Of a DNA stretch of 64,000 nt, positions 1 through 11,603 are shown in pieces; position 1 is the stretch's first letter, and each line of letters starts with the position of its first letter. Source of the DNA: Silene latifolia (taxonomy: Eukaryota > Streptophyta > Magnoliopsida > Caryophyllales > Caryophyllaceae); contig NC_133526.1 of NCBI RefSeq assembly GCF_048544455.1, forward strand, positions 12,954,889 to 13,018,888, given 5' to 3'. The notes beneath the pieces are model-generated. The model was given only the letters and a program-made list of their open reading frames with translations, was not told the origin of the DNA and did no database searches. Position numbers and translations under genes: made by a program.

Positions 1-479
1 ATGAATAAAGGACATGGTGGACAAGGTGATGATTAAGAAATTTAAGTGTGTAAATATTTGGTCCTTCTTAGAGTACTTGATTAAAAAAGGCACAAATACG
101 GTACAATACAAGGAATATCCGTAATTTTTTTTTCTACCATTATTATGGTGAGGTGAGGACCTTCATTCTCATTCGGACGTGCATAGTGAATAAGCAAAAC
201 TCGCCAAACTAAAGGACACCAAGTGCATTATTGATTCAAATTTGGCACCAAATTCATTTAAGGAGCCAAAATGAAAATGGTTCTAAAATTTGCGCCAAAA
301 TTTTCACCAAATTTAAACTTGGTATAAATAGAATAGTGTCAACTAAATTGATCATTTATACACAAACAACCAAAAAAACACTTTCCTACAATAATAAATC
401 CACATCAAACAAACCAAAAAATCGATTCATCCACATTTATTTCTCACAAACAATAATAAATGGAAGGCTTTGTTAAAAA
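1..479. other. AT-rich leader region, no gene
   Basis: I see no convincing coding region here. A TATA-like TATAAATAG lies near 322-330, followed by an A/C-rich stretch that resembles a plant 5' untranslated leader. It ends at an ATG near 460 just before the RNase H-like relic. It may be the old promoter of that relic; this is inference. Confidence 0.3.
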
Positions 480-1294
480 GTTTGTAATGCTAGAGGTGGC
501 GGGGAAGAGTGGAGGAAGGCCCAACCCATGGGGAATCGGGTGGTGTGTTTGATGTTGAGAAGTTCAACAAAATCCCTCTTTCGTAAAGGAGGGATAAGAC
601 AAATATCAAGATGGGTGGACACCTCCAAAAACAAACTAGGAAGTGGGCAATGGAAACTCAATGTCGATGGTGAAAAAAACCATATAGAAGTGTTGGAGAG
701 GCGGGGGAGTGGAATGGGCATTGTGATACGGAACCATAAGAGAAATTCTAGGGGCGTTGAAAGATATGATACGGATTCCAAAGGGTGTCCAACGAAAATA
801 AGTTCGAGAGAGATGATGGGTGGAATATTGATCTTAGATTTGGGTTTTTTCTATTCAGTCACTTGACAAAGGAAAATGCTTACATTGGATAAACTTGCGT
901 GAAGCCAAAAGTGGGTAATTAAACTCAATTATGTCTTCATAACACTACAAGCTTTAGAGTTTAAGAACGGAGGAAATGATTACCCTTACCACACATGCAC
1001 AAATCCATGGGCCTCGATAATATGGTGCTTGAATCGATTGCTGATGCGGAAAGCGATGATATAAATGAACGATAACTATGCTAAAGTTCTTCATGAAATC
1101 CTTCCCGAAACATGGATACAAATTATTTTGGGAGAAATGCAAATGGGAGAGTAGTTTCTGATTTAGCTAGTAATTTCTCTTGTATTCGTTTTAATTTTAC
1201 TCGTCGTGATGGTAATTATGTCGCTCACGAGTTAGCTCATCTCTTGCCGATTGATTATTCTACTCACTTGGTATTGGGTATTGGGTCACTTTGA
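480..1294 (+). pseudogene. RNase H-like (RVT_3-type) domain relic
   Basis: Two separated pieces match the start and end of the RNase H-like domain found at the C-terminus of plant LINE polyproteins and in stand-alone 'putative ribonuclease H' proteins. Around 640-750 the frame reads WKLNVDGEKN followed by GSGMGIVIRNH, the typical first strand with the DG motif and the G-x-G-x-VIR-H turn. Around 1170-1250 another frame reads FNFTRRDGNYVAHELAHL, the typical end (R-x-x-N-x-x-AH-x-LA). The middle, about 780-1110, is interrupted by stops and frame changes. No reverse transcriptase is visible upstream, so either the LINE was 5'-truncated or the source was a solitary RNase H-like gene. I consider it dead. 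Confidence 0.55.
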
Positions 1295-2219
1295 GTTGAA
1301 TGCGAACGATTCCCAAACATCGGGTTCGTATTTTGATGCTTATTTATGCCCTCAACAAGAGCGCATTGTACCTTTTTTGTAGAGCTAAAATTATGCTCTT
1401 GAAATTAACTTTTATTCTTCAAGTTAATGAAATTTACGTCCTTTCCTTCAAAAAAAAAAAAAAAAATGTTAAAAATCTTGCTCGATCAAAAACAAAAAAA
1501 ACATCAACATCGAAACAACTTGATTCAGGGACAACAAAATGATGTGAATAGTCATGAATACGAATCGAAGGATCTTCAGATTTTGTATTAATTGGTGGAA
1601 AATGGAAAGTTCCTAGAGTCAAATCGTGAGGATTCATTGTTAATTTGAAGATAATCTATATATATAATAAATATAATATAATAAAAGATGAGGAAGGAGG
1701 TGATGAGAGGAAAGGAGGCGATGAGAGGAAGGATTTAAAGATGAAGATATAGATGAAGATCTTTCAAATAGGCTCAAGGATTAGGGAATTATATGGCGGG
1801 ATATAATAAAAATCCAATTATAAGTAAAAGTGAATGGCAAATGTTGTAATATGCAAAAATAGACAAGGATAAGATGGTAAATTTTTTACCAAAAAAGGAG
1901 AAGATGGGACAAAAACCCGACTAGCTTATTCTTTTAAGAGGGATAAATAGGAGGGAGTATAATATAATAAAAGAGGATATGATATATTAGAAGCTCATAG
2001 TTAGGATATAATAAAAATCATAGCAAAAATTCAGAAAAATTGATGATCCCAAACTCGAAATGATATGGCCCGATTTGACCTTACCCCATCTATCACAAAC
2101 TCGAAATGTTCCTGACCTTGACTGACCCAACTCGGTGAGGTCTACGAAAAGCAAACAACAAAGAAACTCTACTTCCCGCCTTCAACAACGGCATCATTCG
2201 AAACCCTAACTGACGAACA
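1295..2219. other. intergenic, low-complexity purine-rich DNA
   Basis: No gene is supported. The stretch has A-runs near 1450 and 1490, imperfect GAGGAAGGAGG(C/T)GATGAGAG repeats near 1688-1735, and AT-rich DNA. The last 120 bases or so probably hold the promoter and 5' leader of the coiled-coil/ubiquitin-like gene that starts at 2220. Confidence 0.4.
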
Positions 2220-4108
2220 ATGAACGTCCAATCTGTAGACAACGAATTGGGGATATTGAAGAAATTGAAGGTGGAACATCTCGCTTCTGATGTTGAGTGT
2301 CGTCGATTGGAGAGAGAATTGGAGGTCAAAAATGACGAATTGAAAGAGTTAACTAAGCAATTAGGGTTTAGCAAAGACGCCGAAGCGAAGGCAATTAAGA
2401 GGTATGATAAAGCCAGGGAGTATAATACGGAGGCGGAGATGAAATTGCGGGAATCGATGGCGCAGCATTTACCGAGCGTCGTAGATTGGAGTTAAAAATT
2501 ATCGAATTGGATGATTTAGCTTCCGAATTGAAGTTTAGCAAGAATGCCGAGGTGAGGGTGGTGAAGAAGCATAAGCGGGCCTTGGAGTATAATTTGGAGG
2601 CGGAGGTGAAATTGGAGGACTTTAGGAGGCGATTTAATGAGGAGAAGAGGAAATTACTGGGAAAATTGACTGAGACGGAGGCGGAATTGGCGAATTTGAA
2701 AGACAAAATGAAGGTAAATAAAGTACTGGAGATTGGTGGGAATTCAAAAGCAGGTATTTGGAATTTTGAAAGCTTTGTTCTTTGTTCTTTTAGTTGATTT
2801 GGTATGAACATTGTTTGCTGTTTTGCTCGCATGATTAAGGTGGGGTATTTGTTGTCGTTGATACAGTGGTATTTCTTTGCTTGTTAAGTTGTGATAATTG
2901 ATTAACTGTAGTTTGATATGTGACCAAACTGTCTATCCTGGTTATAAGAAATGAACCCGTTTTCCTGTTTTTGTGCCCCCCCCCTCTCCAATGCAGATCC
3001 AGGTTTTGAAAGCCGTGTCAATGATGTGAAACACCCTTTGAAGTCAGTCACGAAATGTGATGAAACTGCCAAGGCAACTGACCTTTCTAAGGAAAAGCTT
3101 GTAATAGAGAATAGAGCAGCTTGTGACCATAAAAGCCGAGTTAGGGGTCTCAAAAGGGCAAGGGATTCGTCCGTGTGTTCTACTCAGAAGCACATTGATG
3201 GCAGTTCTACTGATGCGAGTGACTACCAACAACGACCAAAACAATCTAAGACGCTAATCTACCTGAATGTCACCGGCAACACAATACCCATGGCAGTCGA
3301 TCTCTCTTTGACCACCGACATCCTTAAATCCAAGATCCACGACTTATCAGGCATCCCACCACACAAACAACGCCTGAGCTTTGGAACACTGCTTGAAGAC
3401 CCCACCCGCACCCTCGCACAACACCACGTCCAGAAAGAGTCCACCCTCGAATGTGGAATATATCCTGATAGAAGTCCTGTTCAGAAGTACAGTGACGACA
3501 GTTCTAGTGATGACAGTTCTAGTGATGACTGTTCTAGTGATGACAGTGACAGCCGACAACACCCACGACAACCAATCATGCAAATCTACGTGAAAGTCTC
3601 CGGCAAGACAATATCCATAGAAGTCAATTCCTCTTTGACCATCGACAGCCTTAAATCCAAGATCCACGACCAATCAGGCATCCCACCGTACAAACAACGC
3701 CTGATCTTTGCAGGAACACTGCTTGAAGACCACAATCTCGCCCACTACCACATCCAGGCCCACCACCACATCCGGTATGAATACACCATCGAATGTGGAA
3801 TATGTTCTGATAGAAGTCCTATTCAGAAGCACAGTGATGACAGTTCTAGTGTTGACAATGACTCCCGACAACACCCACTACAATCAAACATGCTAATCTA
3901 TGTGAAATTCCCCAGTTTGACCATACCCATGGAAGTCCAACCCTCTTTGACAATCGAGAGCCTCAAATCCAAGATCCAAATCAAAACGGGCATTCCATCT
4001 CGATTCTTTCGCCTAACCTTTGGGGAAGCACTGCTTGTAGACCACAACCTCGTCCACTACAATATCCAGAAAGAGTCCTCAGTCGAATGTGAAGTATGTA
4101 CTGATTGA
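2220..4108 (+). CDS. coiled-coil protein with three divergent ubiquitin-like domains (frameshifted exon 1)
   Basis: Exon 1 (2220-2753) encodes a charged coiled coil made of two copies of a roughly 46-residue module ([17 protein letters not shown], then [17 protein letters not shown]). Between the copies the frame shifts by one base, within about 2450-2485. Exon 2 (2997-4108) joins through a GT-AG phase-1 intron (2754-2996). It has a basic patch ([12 protein letters not shown]) and three ubiquitin-like folds, each about 70 residues: [12 protein letters not shown]..., [12 protein letters not shown]..., [12 protein letters not shown].... All keep the LKSKI helix and most of the GIPP-QRL-F-G-LED core. 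Acidic SDDSS linkers separate domains 1 and 2. None ends in LRLRGG; each ends in EC(G/E), so processing or conjugation like ubiquitin is not expected. The frameshift is either real, making this a pseudogene or a shorter protein, or a sequence error. I do not recognise a named orthologue. Confidence 0.72.
3484..3552 (+). repeat. tandem repeat coding for the acidic SDDSS linker
   Basis: A 15-base unit (AGTGATGACAGTTCT, with variants) is repeated about four times in frame and encodes the Asp/Ser linker between ubiquitin-like domains 1 and 2. A shorter version lies near 3833-3860 before domain 3, so the linker was duplicated together with the domains. Confidence 0.8.
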
Positions 4109-5809
4109 AGTCCTGTGCGACTATATCTACATTTGGTAGGATTTTCATGATGGGATATCGGCTTTTGTAGTTGGGGTCGCATATCAATCATTTTAGTTCT
4201 GCTTGTCTGAGAAAGTAAATGTAAAGGCAAGTGCTGTGTCTGAACTAAGATCTTGTAGACGGTGATTCAAATTATTATAAGAAGAAGTCAGCGGGAGAGT
4301 TGAAGCTGTCTGATTCAGGAGGAATTGGTACCTGCTTGACATCTATAAAAGTAATGAAGATCCCTTTTTTCTCCCTTATATCTACTGATATTCAGTATAG
4401 GTAGTTGGTGGACTGTGGTAGTTAAGCAATCTTTTGTGGCAGACTGTGTAATAACCTTGCTTGTGAAACTTTAACTCTAATGTCGGCCTTTCCTTTCCTT
4501 ATGTCTCTGATGGTGTATGCGAATGTAAGTTCCTGGGCTGTGCTTAGTCTGAAACTTGGAATATTGTCAATATTAAGACTTTCGGTTCTGGTTGTCATTG
4601 CTCTCCGTACTTTATCCTCATCTTTCTGCACCCTTATCAATGGTAATCCAGGAAGTCTGTAGGAGAGCTAGGACCTAGGAGGGATTCTTCTGTTACTTAA
4701 CTTCATAGGATGGTGACGTAAAAGGTCATGTTTGTATGATGATTGGATATATTTTGTAATAAAAGTTCCCCTTTGTCTTAAACATCAAGAGTTGTTTCTA
4801 AAGAAGCAACTTTAGAGTGTTTGTGCGCTTGTTTAAGGTACCCGGTGCTATTGAACCCGAAATTACCAGAAGTCTGGAAGTCTCTGTTTCAGTTTTTCTT
4901 GGTATTTGCAAAGTGAACTTGTGAATGTGCTTTGGTTGGTTGTACTTGGCTCAGCTGTTTTACTCATGAAAATGTAACAGTCTCACCTGAGTATAAACAC
5001 CTTTGCTTGTTTGTGTCACTGTCTTCCTGCATTTCTTCATTGAATAAACTGATCATACGAATAAAAAATTATTCGAGTACAGTTCTTCAAGTGTCATTTA
5101 TTACTGCTTATTGCAGGTTTGTTTTCAAGTTTGTTGATTCATTGTAAAGATTGTAATGTTGAGTTACTGTCCTGGTTCATGTTCTGATGCTATAAGATGC
5201 CTGCAGAAGGTTGCGAGAGAAAATGCAGGTTTGTTATAAAGTGTTCATGAACGAGCTGGCTATTAATTCTGAGGACTCGTTTTCTGATATGCCACCTTGT
5301 ATGAGGTTGATTTTTATTATAGTGTCGGTGCAGTCGTGCAGTTGGCTTTGCATTGCTTCTTTCTTTGGTGCTTTTGTCTGGATTCCTTATGGTACATGGG
5401 TCAGGGGTGTTATTTTGTTGAGGTGCGTTGAATAAGATTTGATTAGACAGAGGCTATTCCATTTTAGATAATTTGCACTTGACTTTGGTGGTCAAATTAG
5501 TTCAACTTTGATCGATATTTTCTCACCGCCCATCACTAAAACAATAGTTAAGAGCCTTAAGTTATCTTTTGTTTGAGTGAAAAATAATCTCAACTTGGAA
5601 CAAATATGCATGCCTAGGATTGAAATGTGTACCTTCTTTCTAGTGTGTAAATACATTGCTGAGGCAAAAGAATTTGCTGAGTACAGCTGGCTATAATACT
5701 AAACTAATACTATAGTTATTAATCACACAAGATTTGGCACAAAGGAAAATACATCGGAGAAGCTCCAAAATTAAATCACGTGGTTCTCGAGTTCTTCTGG
5801 TAGTTCTTT
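4109..5809. other. intergenic / 3' flank, no gene recognised
   Basis: The first part is probably the 3' untranslated region of the ubiquitin-like gene. Candidate splice-like sites occur (for example TTGCAGG near 5112), but I could not connect them to a coding exon. Short open frames here show no recognisable domain. The last part abuts the 3' end of the leftward IRX9 gene. Confidence 0.4.
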
Positions 5810-7364
5810 TTATATCTGCCTATCATTAATTGGAGCGTCTTGAACTTCATTAACTTGCACTGTTTCGGACTTGAGATGGAACTGCCAAAGATTTACTTTG
5901 GAGCAATCTTCTGATGGTACACCTTTTATCTTGGTTTCATCTTCTGTAACTGCTTGCTTGACAAACTTTAGTGAATCCTGCAGCAGAAAACACCTTGTAG
6001 TTACAGAGTATATGGTTTCAGTTAATCAATTGTCCAGTGTCAGGTGCATGTGAATTCTTAAATTTTTGTATTCGTATGTTATAGTGGTAAAAACAGTTTG
6101 TTTTTACGGGTAAAACTATTATCATTTCTAATTGACCTTTAGATTCATTTACGGAAAAAATACTAATCATTTAAGTGTACGTGAATCCTTTTACCATTAA
6201 TGTGTCTGGTGTTACATATTTAGGTTCAATTTTTTTGTGGGAGTTACGAACCTGCTTGGCGCCTTCAGTTGCAGGAAGACGGCCCCACCGTTCTGGATCC
6301 CAGAGGATTGAGCTATTGAATCCGAAACCTGAAATATGGATCTCGAATTCCTCTGCTGCACGATTCAGATTCTTTACATGCCACCCAAGAATCTGGGATG
6401 ATTGACATACTGGTCCTTCAACTATCATCTTCTTTCTCCATGCTGAAAGTTTTGCTAGAGGCCATGTTCCAAAAGCCCTGCACAAACAGGTAAACTGTTA
6501 CCTGATATTTTTTTTCCTAAGTCTCGTTTTCACCATCCAGTAACAAACTAGCAGTCATTTCATTTTACCTGATGGTAATTTTTTGGTGGTCGCAAATTCT
6601 TTGTATGAGATAGTCTAAAGTTCTTGATAGTTAGTTAGCCTTTTACTTAACAGTTTAATACAGCATTATGAGCTGTTAAACTGTTAGCCCTAAAGATTAG
6701 TACAAAGTATAGAAAAGAAATAGAAAGAGAATTCATACTCAATTGCTCGGATCTCATCGAAGAAGTTGAGATCATAGACATTAGAAAGCCCAGCAAAATG
6801 AACAACCCCACTCAACCGATGATGCTCAATGTGCTTAAGTGCGAGATTTCTCTGATGATCCACTTCAGCTCTAGGATTAGTGAAATTTTCCTTGAACACC
6901 AAATGTCTATACATAACCCCTGTTCCTCGGAGTATATCAGATACATCAGAAAACTCTCTTTGAGACTCCACAACAATCCATAACAATGGCGGAGCCACCA
7001 ACTTCAATGTATTTGCCAACCTCCTTAGCAAAACTCCTCGTAGAGGATCCCTTTCGTTCGTAGAGGTTATAACAATCACTTGTCTCCTGGGTCTCAAATC
7101 CTGTTCCTTTACACTTCTGTTACTTTCGGACGAATTTGAATTGTCTAATTTGTTGACATAACTATTGCTTGGTTGCCTCACCATAGGCCTTGGTGCTAGC
7201 TCGAAAGACTGATTATATCGTGCTGTAAACTTCAAACCAGGAATTGAAGACTTAGAAGTAGGAGCAAACCCTGTAAAGAAACCCATCACAAAACATAATG
7301 CAAAATGAACAGCAGCTTTCTTCCATATTTGAACTCGCTTCTTAGACCTTTCCACCGATCCCAT
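5810..7364 (-). CDS. IRX9: GT43 family protein, probable beta-1,4-xylosyltransferase IRX9
   Basis: Three exons on the minus strand (7364-6739, 6477-6252, 5977-5810), all with GT-AG borders, give 339 residues, close to Arabidopsis IRX9. The protein opens with MGSVERSKKR and a type II membrane anchor at about residues 17-36 (HFALCFVMGFFTGFAP). A short stem follows, then the GT43 domain with LLRRLANTLKLVAPPLLWIV, DHQRNLALKHIEHHRLSG, and SSILWDPERWGR in exon 2. Exon 3 carries DSLKFVKQAV and EDCSKVNLW. IRX9 acts in the Golgi with IRX10 and IRX14 to build the xylan backbone of secondary walls. At the place where catalytic GT43 enzymes have the DxD metal site, this protein reads FAGLSNVYDL, so it lacks it. 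That agrees with the view that IRX9 is structural rather than catalytic. No lesion is visible and the gene looks functional. Confidence 0.95.
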
Positions 7365-9133
7365 TTCTTTTGGAAACGATAATGGGTTTTTTCAGAGCTT
7401 ATGTTGCGGTCTAGGCACGGGAAATGGGTTTTATGTAAGAAAGTATTTCCAAGAACACAATAAAATGATGCTAATGATTGGAACTAGCTAACTCGAAAGA
7501 AGAGTTAGCTGTTCTTGTTACATTAAATTAAGTTAGTTTGTTTTTTAAGTTGTAAATGTGTAGGTGTTTCATAGAATTTGTGTTGTTGCTTCAGCTAGTC
7601 ATTGCTTAAACTAAAAGAAAGAACTGGTGGAATTCAAGACAGGAGGTTTTCTAGTTGTTGGCTGCACCAAATGTTTGTTGATGATGCTACCATATTACCA
7701 AATGGATAGTGAAAAATGTTCACAATTTTTCTGAGATTTTGTTTGAATTAATTTACCATGTACAAAAATGTTTGAATCACTGACCACCGTGTCCCGTGTC
7801 CAAAAATTATAATCCGAGATGATTCTACTAAAATTCCGAATTTTTACACATACTAGCTAGTTAAAAATGAACAATAATTTTAGTGATTTAGTTTCTAAGA
7901 GACCGTCTCACATTAGAGTTCGTTTTTTTTTGGCAGCTGTAAAAGACTAAAAGGATGAAATTATACAATGTTTAGGCTATTAGAGCTAAGTTAGCTTAAT
8001 ATAACCACCATAATAAGATAGCTTAAGCCATGTTGGTGGAGGAGTATCGTCATCAAAACCAACAGCTGCGCAAACTACTTCCTTGGTTCATTGAGCTTAT
8101 TTATAGATTTGTTAAACTAGATGAGTCGGATTTAGAGTACACATGTTGGGTCAGAGGATGGGTTGTGTTTTACGGTAACGGCCAGGGTCCGGCCCAAATC
8201 CCAATTACACCTGGATGTGGATCTGGATATACTTGTTGGCCCGGCCCAACTTGAGTGACCATTGTGTCAATAGCTAAACCAGTCCAAAAATGAACACTTC
8301 ACAGGAGCTTTGAGCTTAGCGGCGTAAGCAGAGACGGTTTTAGAATTCTAAAATGGGGATTCGAGTTAAAATTAAAATAAACGAGGAAACTAAGATAAAA
8401 TTAATATGGGAAAATCAATTAATGCTTGAATAATCAATCGGAAATAGAGAACAACTGTTATTTCCTATTGTAATATGTAGATATCCCGTTTTGAACAATT
8501 GCACCACATAAATCCTCAATGAAAACGCCACTGTGCAGACGTAGTTAAGTACTCCTACAAAACTAACTTGATCATTAGAAAGGTCCTCACCCAAATAAAG
8601 ACAATAGGATAAATGCTCCTACAAAAACTAACTTGTACCACATTCGATGTATAATCTATAAAATGAGTTTTTAAAATAACACTTTATCAGGGTTAGCCAA
8701 GATTATAACTATTTCTCCACAGAAACATAGGATAAATTGATCAACAATTTTTTTATATAAAACCGTTTTACATAAAAATCCTCACTAGTATAATTTCCAT
8801 CAATCACCACTTTCCATAATAAAGGAACTAAGGTCTTTTATTATATGGTTTTACAATGTGATATTGTAAAACCGTTTTACAGGGGACTTACTCATTATTT
8901 TGATAAAAAATAACTTAATTTCATTTATGTTTATTGAACTTTTTTATTCCTTTGTGAGAAGGAAGTTTAGTCCAAGGTTGGGGGGAATATCCTAAAATTG
9001 TAAATTCCACTATTATTCATCGAAAATGGTCAAATTATAGGCTAAGATCGTTGTACAGAAGAACCACTTAAAAGTAATAATTTTATGTTAATACAAATAG
9101 TAATGTTTTATTTTTATAAATGACAACTTTTTA
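7365..9133. other. intergenic, IRX9 upstream region
   Basis: The part next to 7364 is the IRX9 promoter and leader. Beyond it I see AT-rich DNA with no supported gene. A 74-codon open frame at 8030-8254 has no domain. Short duplicated phrases (TCCTACAAAAACTAACTTG near 8552 and 8612) suggest old repeat debris. Confidence 0.4.
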
Positions 9134-9552
9134 GGGGGCGTTTGTTTCGTGCATGGGTATAGGTTTGAAATCAGGAATCATACCTTAATGGTACGGGGTT
9201 AGAACTCCATTCCTTATTCTATGGGCTTGTTTCAATTCCGAAAGGTATGAGTTTGAAATTCAATTAAAACCATAGTTTTTGATATTATAAAGTCATAAAA
9301 ATAAATATTTAATCAAATAATTATATAAAAGTTCATTAACAATCGTGTCAGAACTTTTATTTTCACATTTTTATTTGTTTTAGTTTGATACCCATAAGTA
9401 TCAATTTCATACTCATCCCCCTAATTGGGTATGAGAAACCCATACCACGTGGGTTTGAGGTATGGGTATGAAACCCTTGTGTTTGTCAAACAAACACTTG
9501 ATATGCGTTTGGCTCATTCCAAACTCATACCTTATACCTTTAGTGCTTGAAC
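9134..9552. mobile_element. foldback MITE-like element
   Basis: The left end, GGGGGCGTTTGTTTCGTGCA followed by GGGTATAGGTTTGA, is loosely matched in reverse complement by the right end near 9505-9552 (GGTGTTTGGTTCAAGCACTA, then GGTATAAGG). The interior repeats GTATGGGTATGAAACCC-type phrases. There is no coding capacity. The class (hAT or Harbinger) and exact borders are uncertain. Confidence 0.45.
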
Positions 9553-9616
9553 CAAACACCAGTGTTAAGAGTATCTTTTAATATAAAATAATCACTATTT
9601 ATTTTAAAGTGATCAT

Positions 9617-9625
9617 TAATTTTTT
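9617..9625. repeat. MULE-1 left 9-bp target duplication
   Basis: TAATTTTTT here matches TAATGTTTT at 15444-15452 at 8 of 9 positions, directly outside the terminal inverted repeats. Nine bases is the diagnostic length for Mutator-like insertions. Confidence 0.7.
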
Positions 9626-9737
9626 GGAAAAATTAAGAGGAATAATCCATCCTATTGGGCGTCTTCCATTATTAATCCATGTTCTTTTTTAATCCCACAA
9701 TAAAACCAACTAATTAACATATCATTAAAGCCTAAAC
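9626..9737 (+). repeat. MULE-1 left terminal inverted repeat
   Basis: About 112 bp, matching 15333-15443 in reverse complement with about five differences. It probably carries the transposase binding sites and a promoter for the GRF gene. Confidence 0.9.
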
Positions 9738-9939
9738 TTGGTCACTTTGTAACTTGTTGTATCCGATTAAAGAGTAGTGGGGTCCATATTTTTCTTATTT
9801 ATTATCTTCTTCTTCTTTCCTTTCCTTTCCTTTCCTGCGTATTCTTCATTCATTATTTTTCTCTATTAATTTTATTCTCCATAGCCCTTTTCTTTCCCTT
9901 AATCTATCTTTAATCAAACGAAGTTGCTCAAATTCCTCA

Positions 9940-10470
9940 ATGAAATATGCACCTGCATATGAATCCTCTTCTAATTCATGGTCTTCTGCAACCTCGAAAG
10001 AAGTAAGATGCTATCACAATATGAACGCAGTGATACAGATTGCAAAGAAGGGAGTAAATGAAGGGAGAAGGTTCTATGGGTGTCCCTTATGGCCAGTAAA
10101 TGAATTGATTTGAATGTCCTTTACTATTTGATATAAACCCTAATCTGATTTTGCTAAAAAAAATTGAGGCCCTAATTTGATTTGAGCAATAATAAAACCC
10201 TAATCTTGATTCCTGAACTATTGTAGGAAAATAAGTGCGGGTTTTTTGTATGGATAAAAGGAGGGGTCATCTGATAGTAGCAATTTTCATCAGAAGTGGC
10301 TTGAAGACGAGCTGAAGAAAATGAAGATGAAGAAGGGAAAGTTGAAGAAAGAAGTTTTGTAGTTGAAAGTTGAAGTTAAAAAACACATTATGGGGGAGAA
10401 GGTTGCTTTGCTAGGACTAATTTTCTCTTGGATTTTTTTTGCAATATGTTGGATGATAAAGAGGGATTGA
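9940..10470 (+). pseudogene. GRF zinc finger / coiled coil / membrane-helix protein of MULE-1 (degenerate)
   Basis: The ATG at 9940 opens a frame ending VRCYHNMNAV...GRRFYGCPLWP, the first half of a GRF-type zinc finger. A GT-AG intron (10096-10226) follows, and exon 2 resumes ENKCGFFVWI, which closes the finger. A stop at 10272-10274 and a frame change come next. In another frame, WLEDELKKMKMKKGKLKKEV leads through an internal TAG to a hydrophobic segment (VALLGLIFSWIFFAICWMI) and ends at 10470. The order of zinc finger, basic coiled coil and C-terminal membrane helix is the same as in the intact gene of MULE-3 (26346-26723). GRF fingers bind nucleic acid in other proteins. What this mobile version does is unknown. 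Confidence 0.75.
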
Positions 10471-10689
10471 TGTAGTTCTTCTGTTTGCATTACTAGCAAG
10501 AAATATAACAATTCCAACCTTATATTAATGGAATGAAAAGATTCTTGTTTTTCCATTACATTCCCATTTAAGTTCTTCTTGCCATTACAGTTGAGTTTGT
10601 TGACATCAAAATAAAGGGGCCAATTCAGTACTAGAATATGCTATTACATAAACAGGTTCCCTTACAGTCAAAAAATTACATCTTAACCA

Positions 10690-10756
10690 ACTATTACATG
10701 TCTTCACTCATTCTGGTTCACTGAAGCTTGAGTTGAGGGGTAACTTGTTGTTTCAC
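10690..10756 (+). repeat. direct duplication inside MULE-1, copy 1
   Basis: The stretch from TATTACATGTCTTCACTCAT to GAGGGGTAACTTGTTGTTTC is repeated with small changes at 11210-11278. Copy 1 ends exactly where the small Helitron begins. Confidence 0.85.
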
Positions 10757-11122
10757 TAGTGTAGATCCCGCGCAAATTCGCGGTAAATTTAGGCCTTTTA
10801 ATTTTTAGTGTTTTAGTTATAGATTTTAGATTTATATCTCGCGAATTTTTTATAAAAAATAGCTAATATTAAAATTTATCAAAATAACTGAATAATTCCA
10901 TGAATTGTGTTTTTTATGAAAATATTTTAACTACATCAAATTTTTTTAAAAGAAAAATTTTCGTCACGAAGTTAATAATAGGAGATACAGTTTTTATGTA
11001 TTAATTATTTTAAATGGAAAATTCGTTTAATAAATGAAAATCTAATTTGTTTCCATATACAAGTTTGAGCACTTAGGAGAGAAAACTTTAGAGAAGTTGT
11101 ATTCTCTTAGTATATAGAAGGA
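10757..11122 (-). mobile_element. small non-autonomous Helitron
   Basis: Read on the minus strand, it starts TCCTTCTATATACTAAGAGA and ends with a GC-rich hairpin (CCGCGAATTTGCGCGGG), a seven-base spacer and CTAG. These are the canonical Helitron ends. The flanks are A at 10756 and T at 11123, the expected AT target. It is about 366 bp with no coding region. Confidence 0.8.
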
Positions 11123-11209
11123 TTTATATTTTTACAATTTGCACCTCATTAATGTTTATAAGTTCACTCTATTCCTATTGTACAATTGGCACCTCATTAA
11201 TCTTAACCA

Positions 11210-11278
11210 ACTATTACATGTCTTCACTCATTCTGGTTCATTGAAGCTTGAGTTGAGGGGTAACTTCTTGTTGTTTCA
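11210..11278 (+). repeat. direct duplication inside MULE-1, copy 2
   Basis: Partner of 10690-10756. About 90 bases of unrelated AT-rich DNA separate it from the right end of the Helitron. Confidence 0.85.
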
Positions 11279-11603
11279 TGTTGTTGAATGGAAATCCTCC
11301 CAGTCCTAGGAAACTGTAAATGGAAATATAAGTGAAGATGAGAATTTATTGGTTAAATGGACATATAAATGGATAACTTGACAGACTTTTTCCAACATCA
11401 ACTTACATTGGTGAAAATATTGCCTTGATCATCATAAAGAATGCCAAATCTTTGTGGTACCTGCAAAATCATCAAAGTATGTCAATCAATTAGACCTCTG
11501 CAACAAATTTTATTGAACATCAGCTAATTTCAGTTGATAACTTACCCTTCCACCTCTTCCACTTCTACCAGCAATTCCACCTCTACCACCTCCTCTTTCA
11601 TCT

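Noticed and set aside
231-476. 81-codon rightward open frame
   Set aside because: AT-rich, Lys/Asn-rich translation with no domain; overlaps leader-like sequence.
8030-8254. 74-codon frame upstream of MULE-1
   Set aside because: No domain, no splice context and no relation to neighbours.
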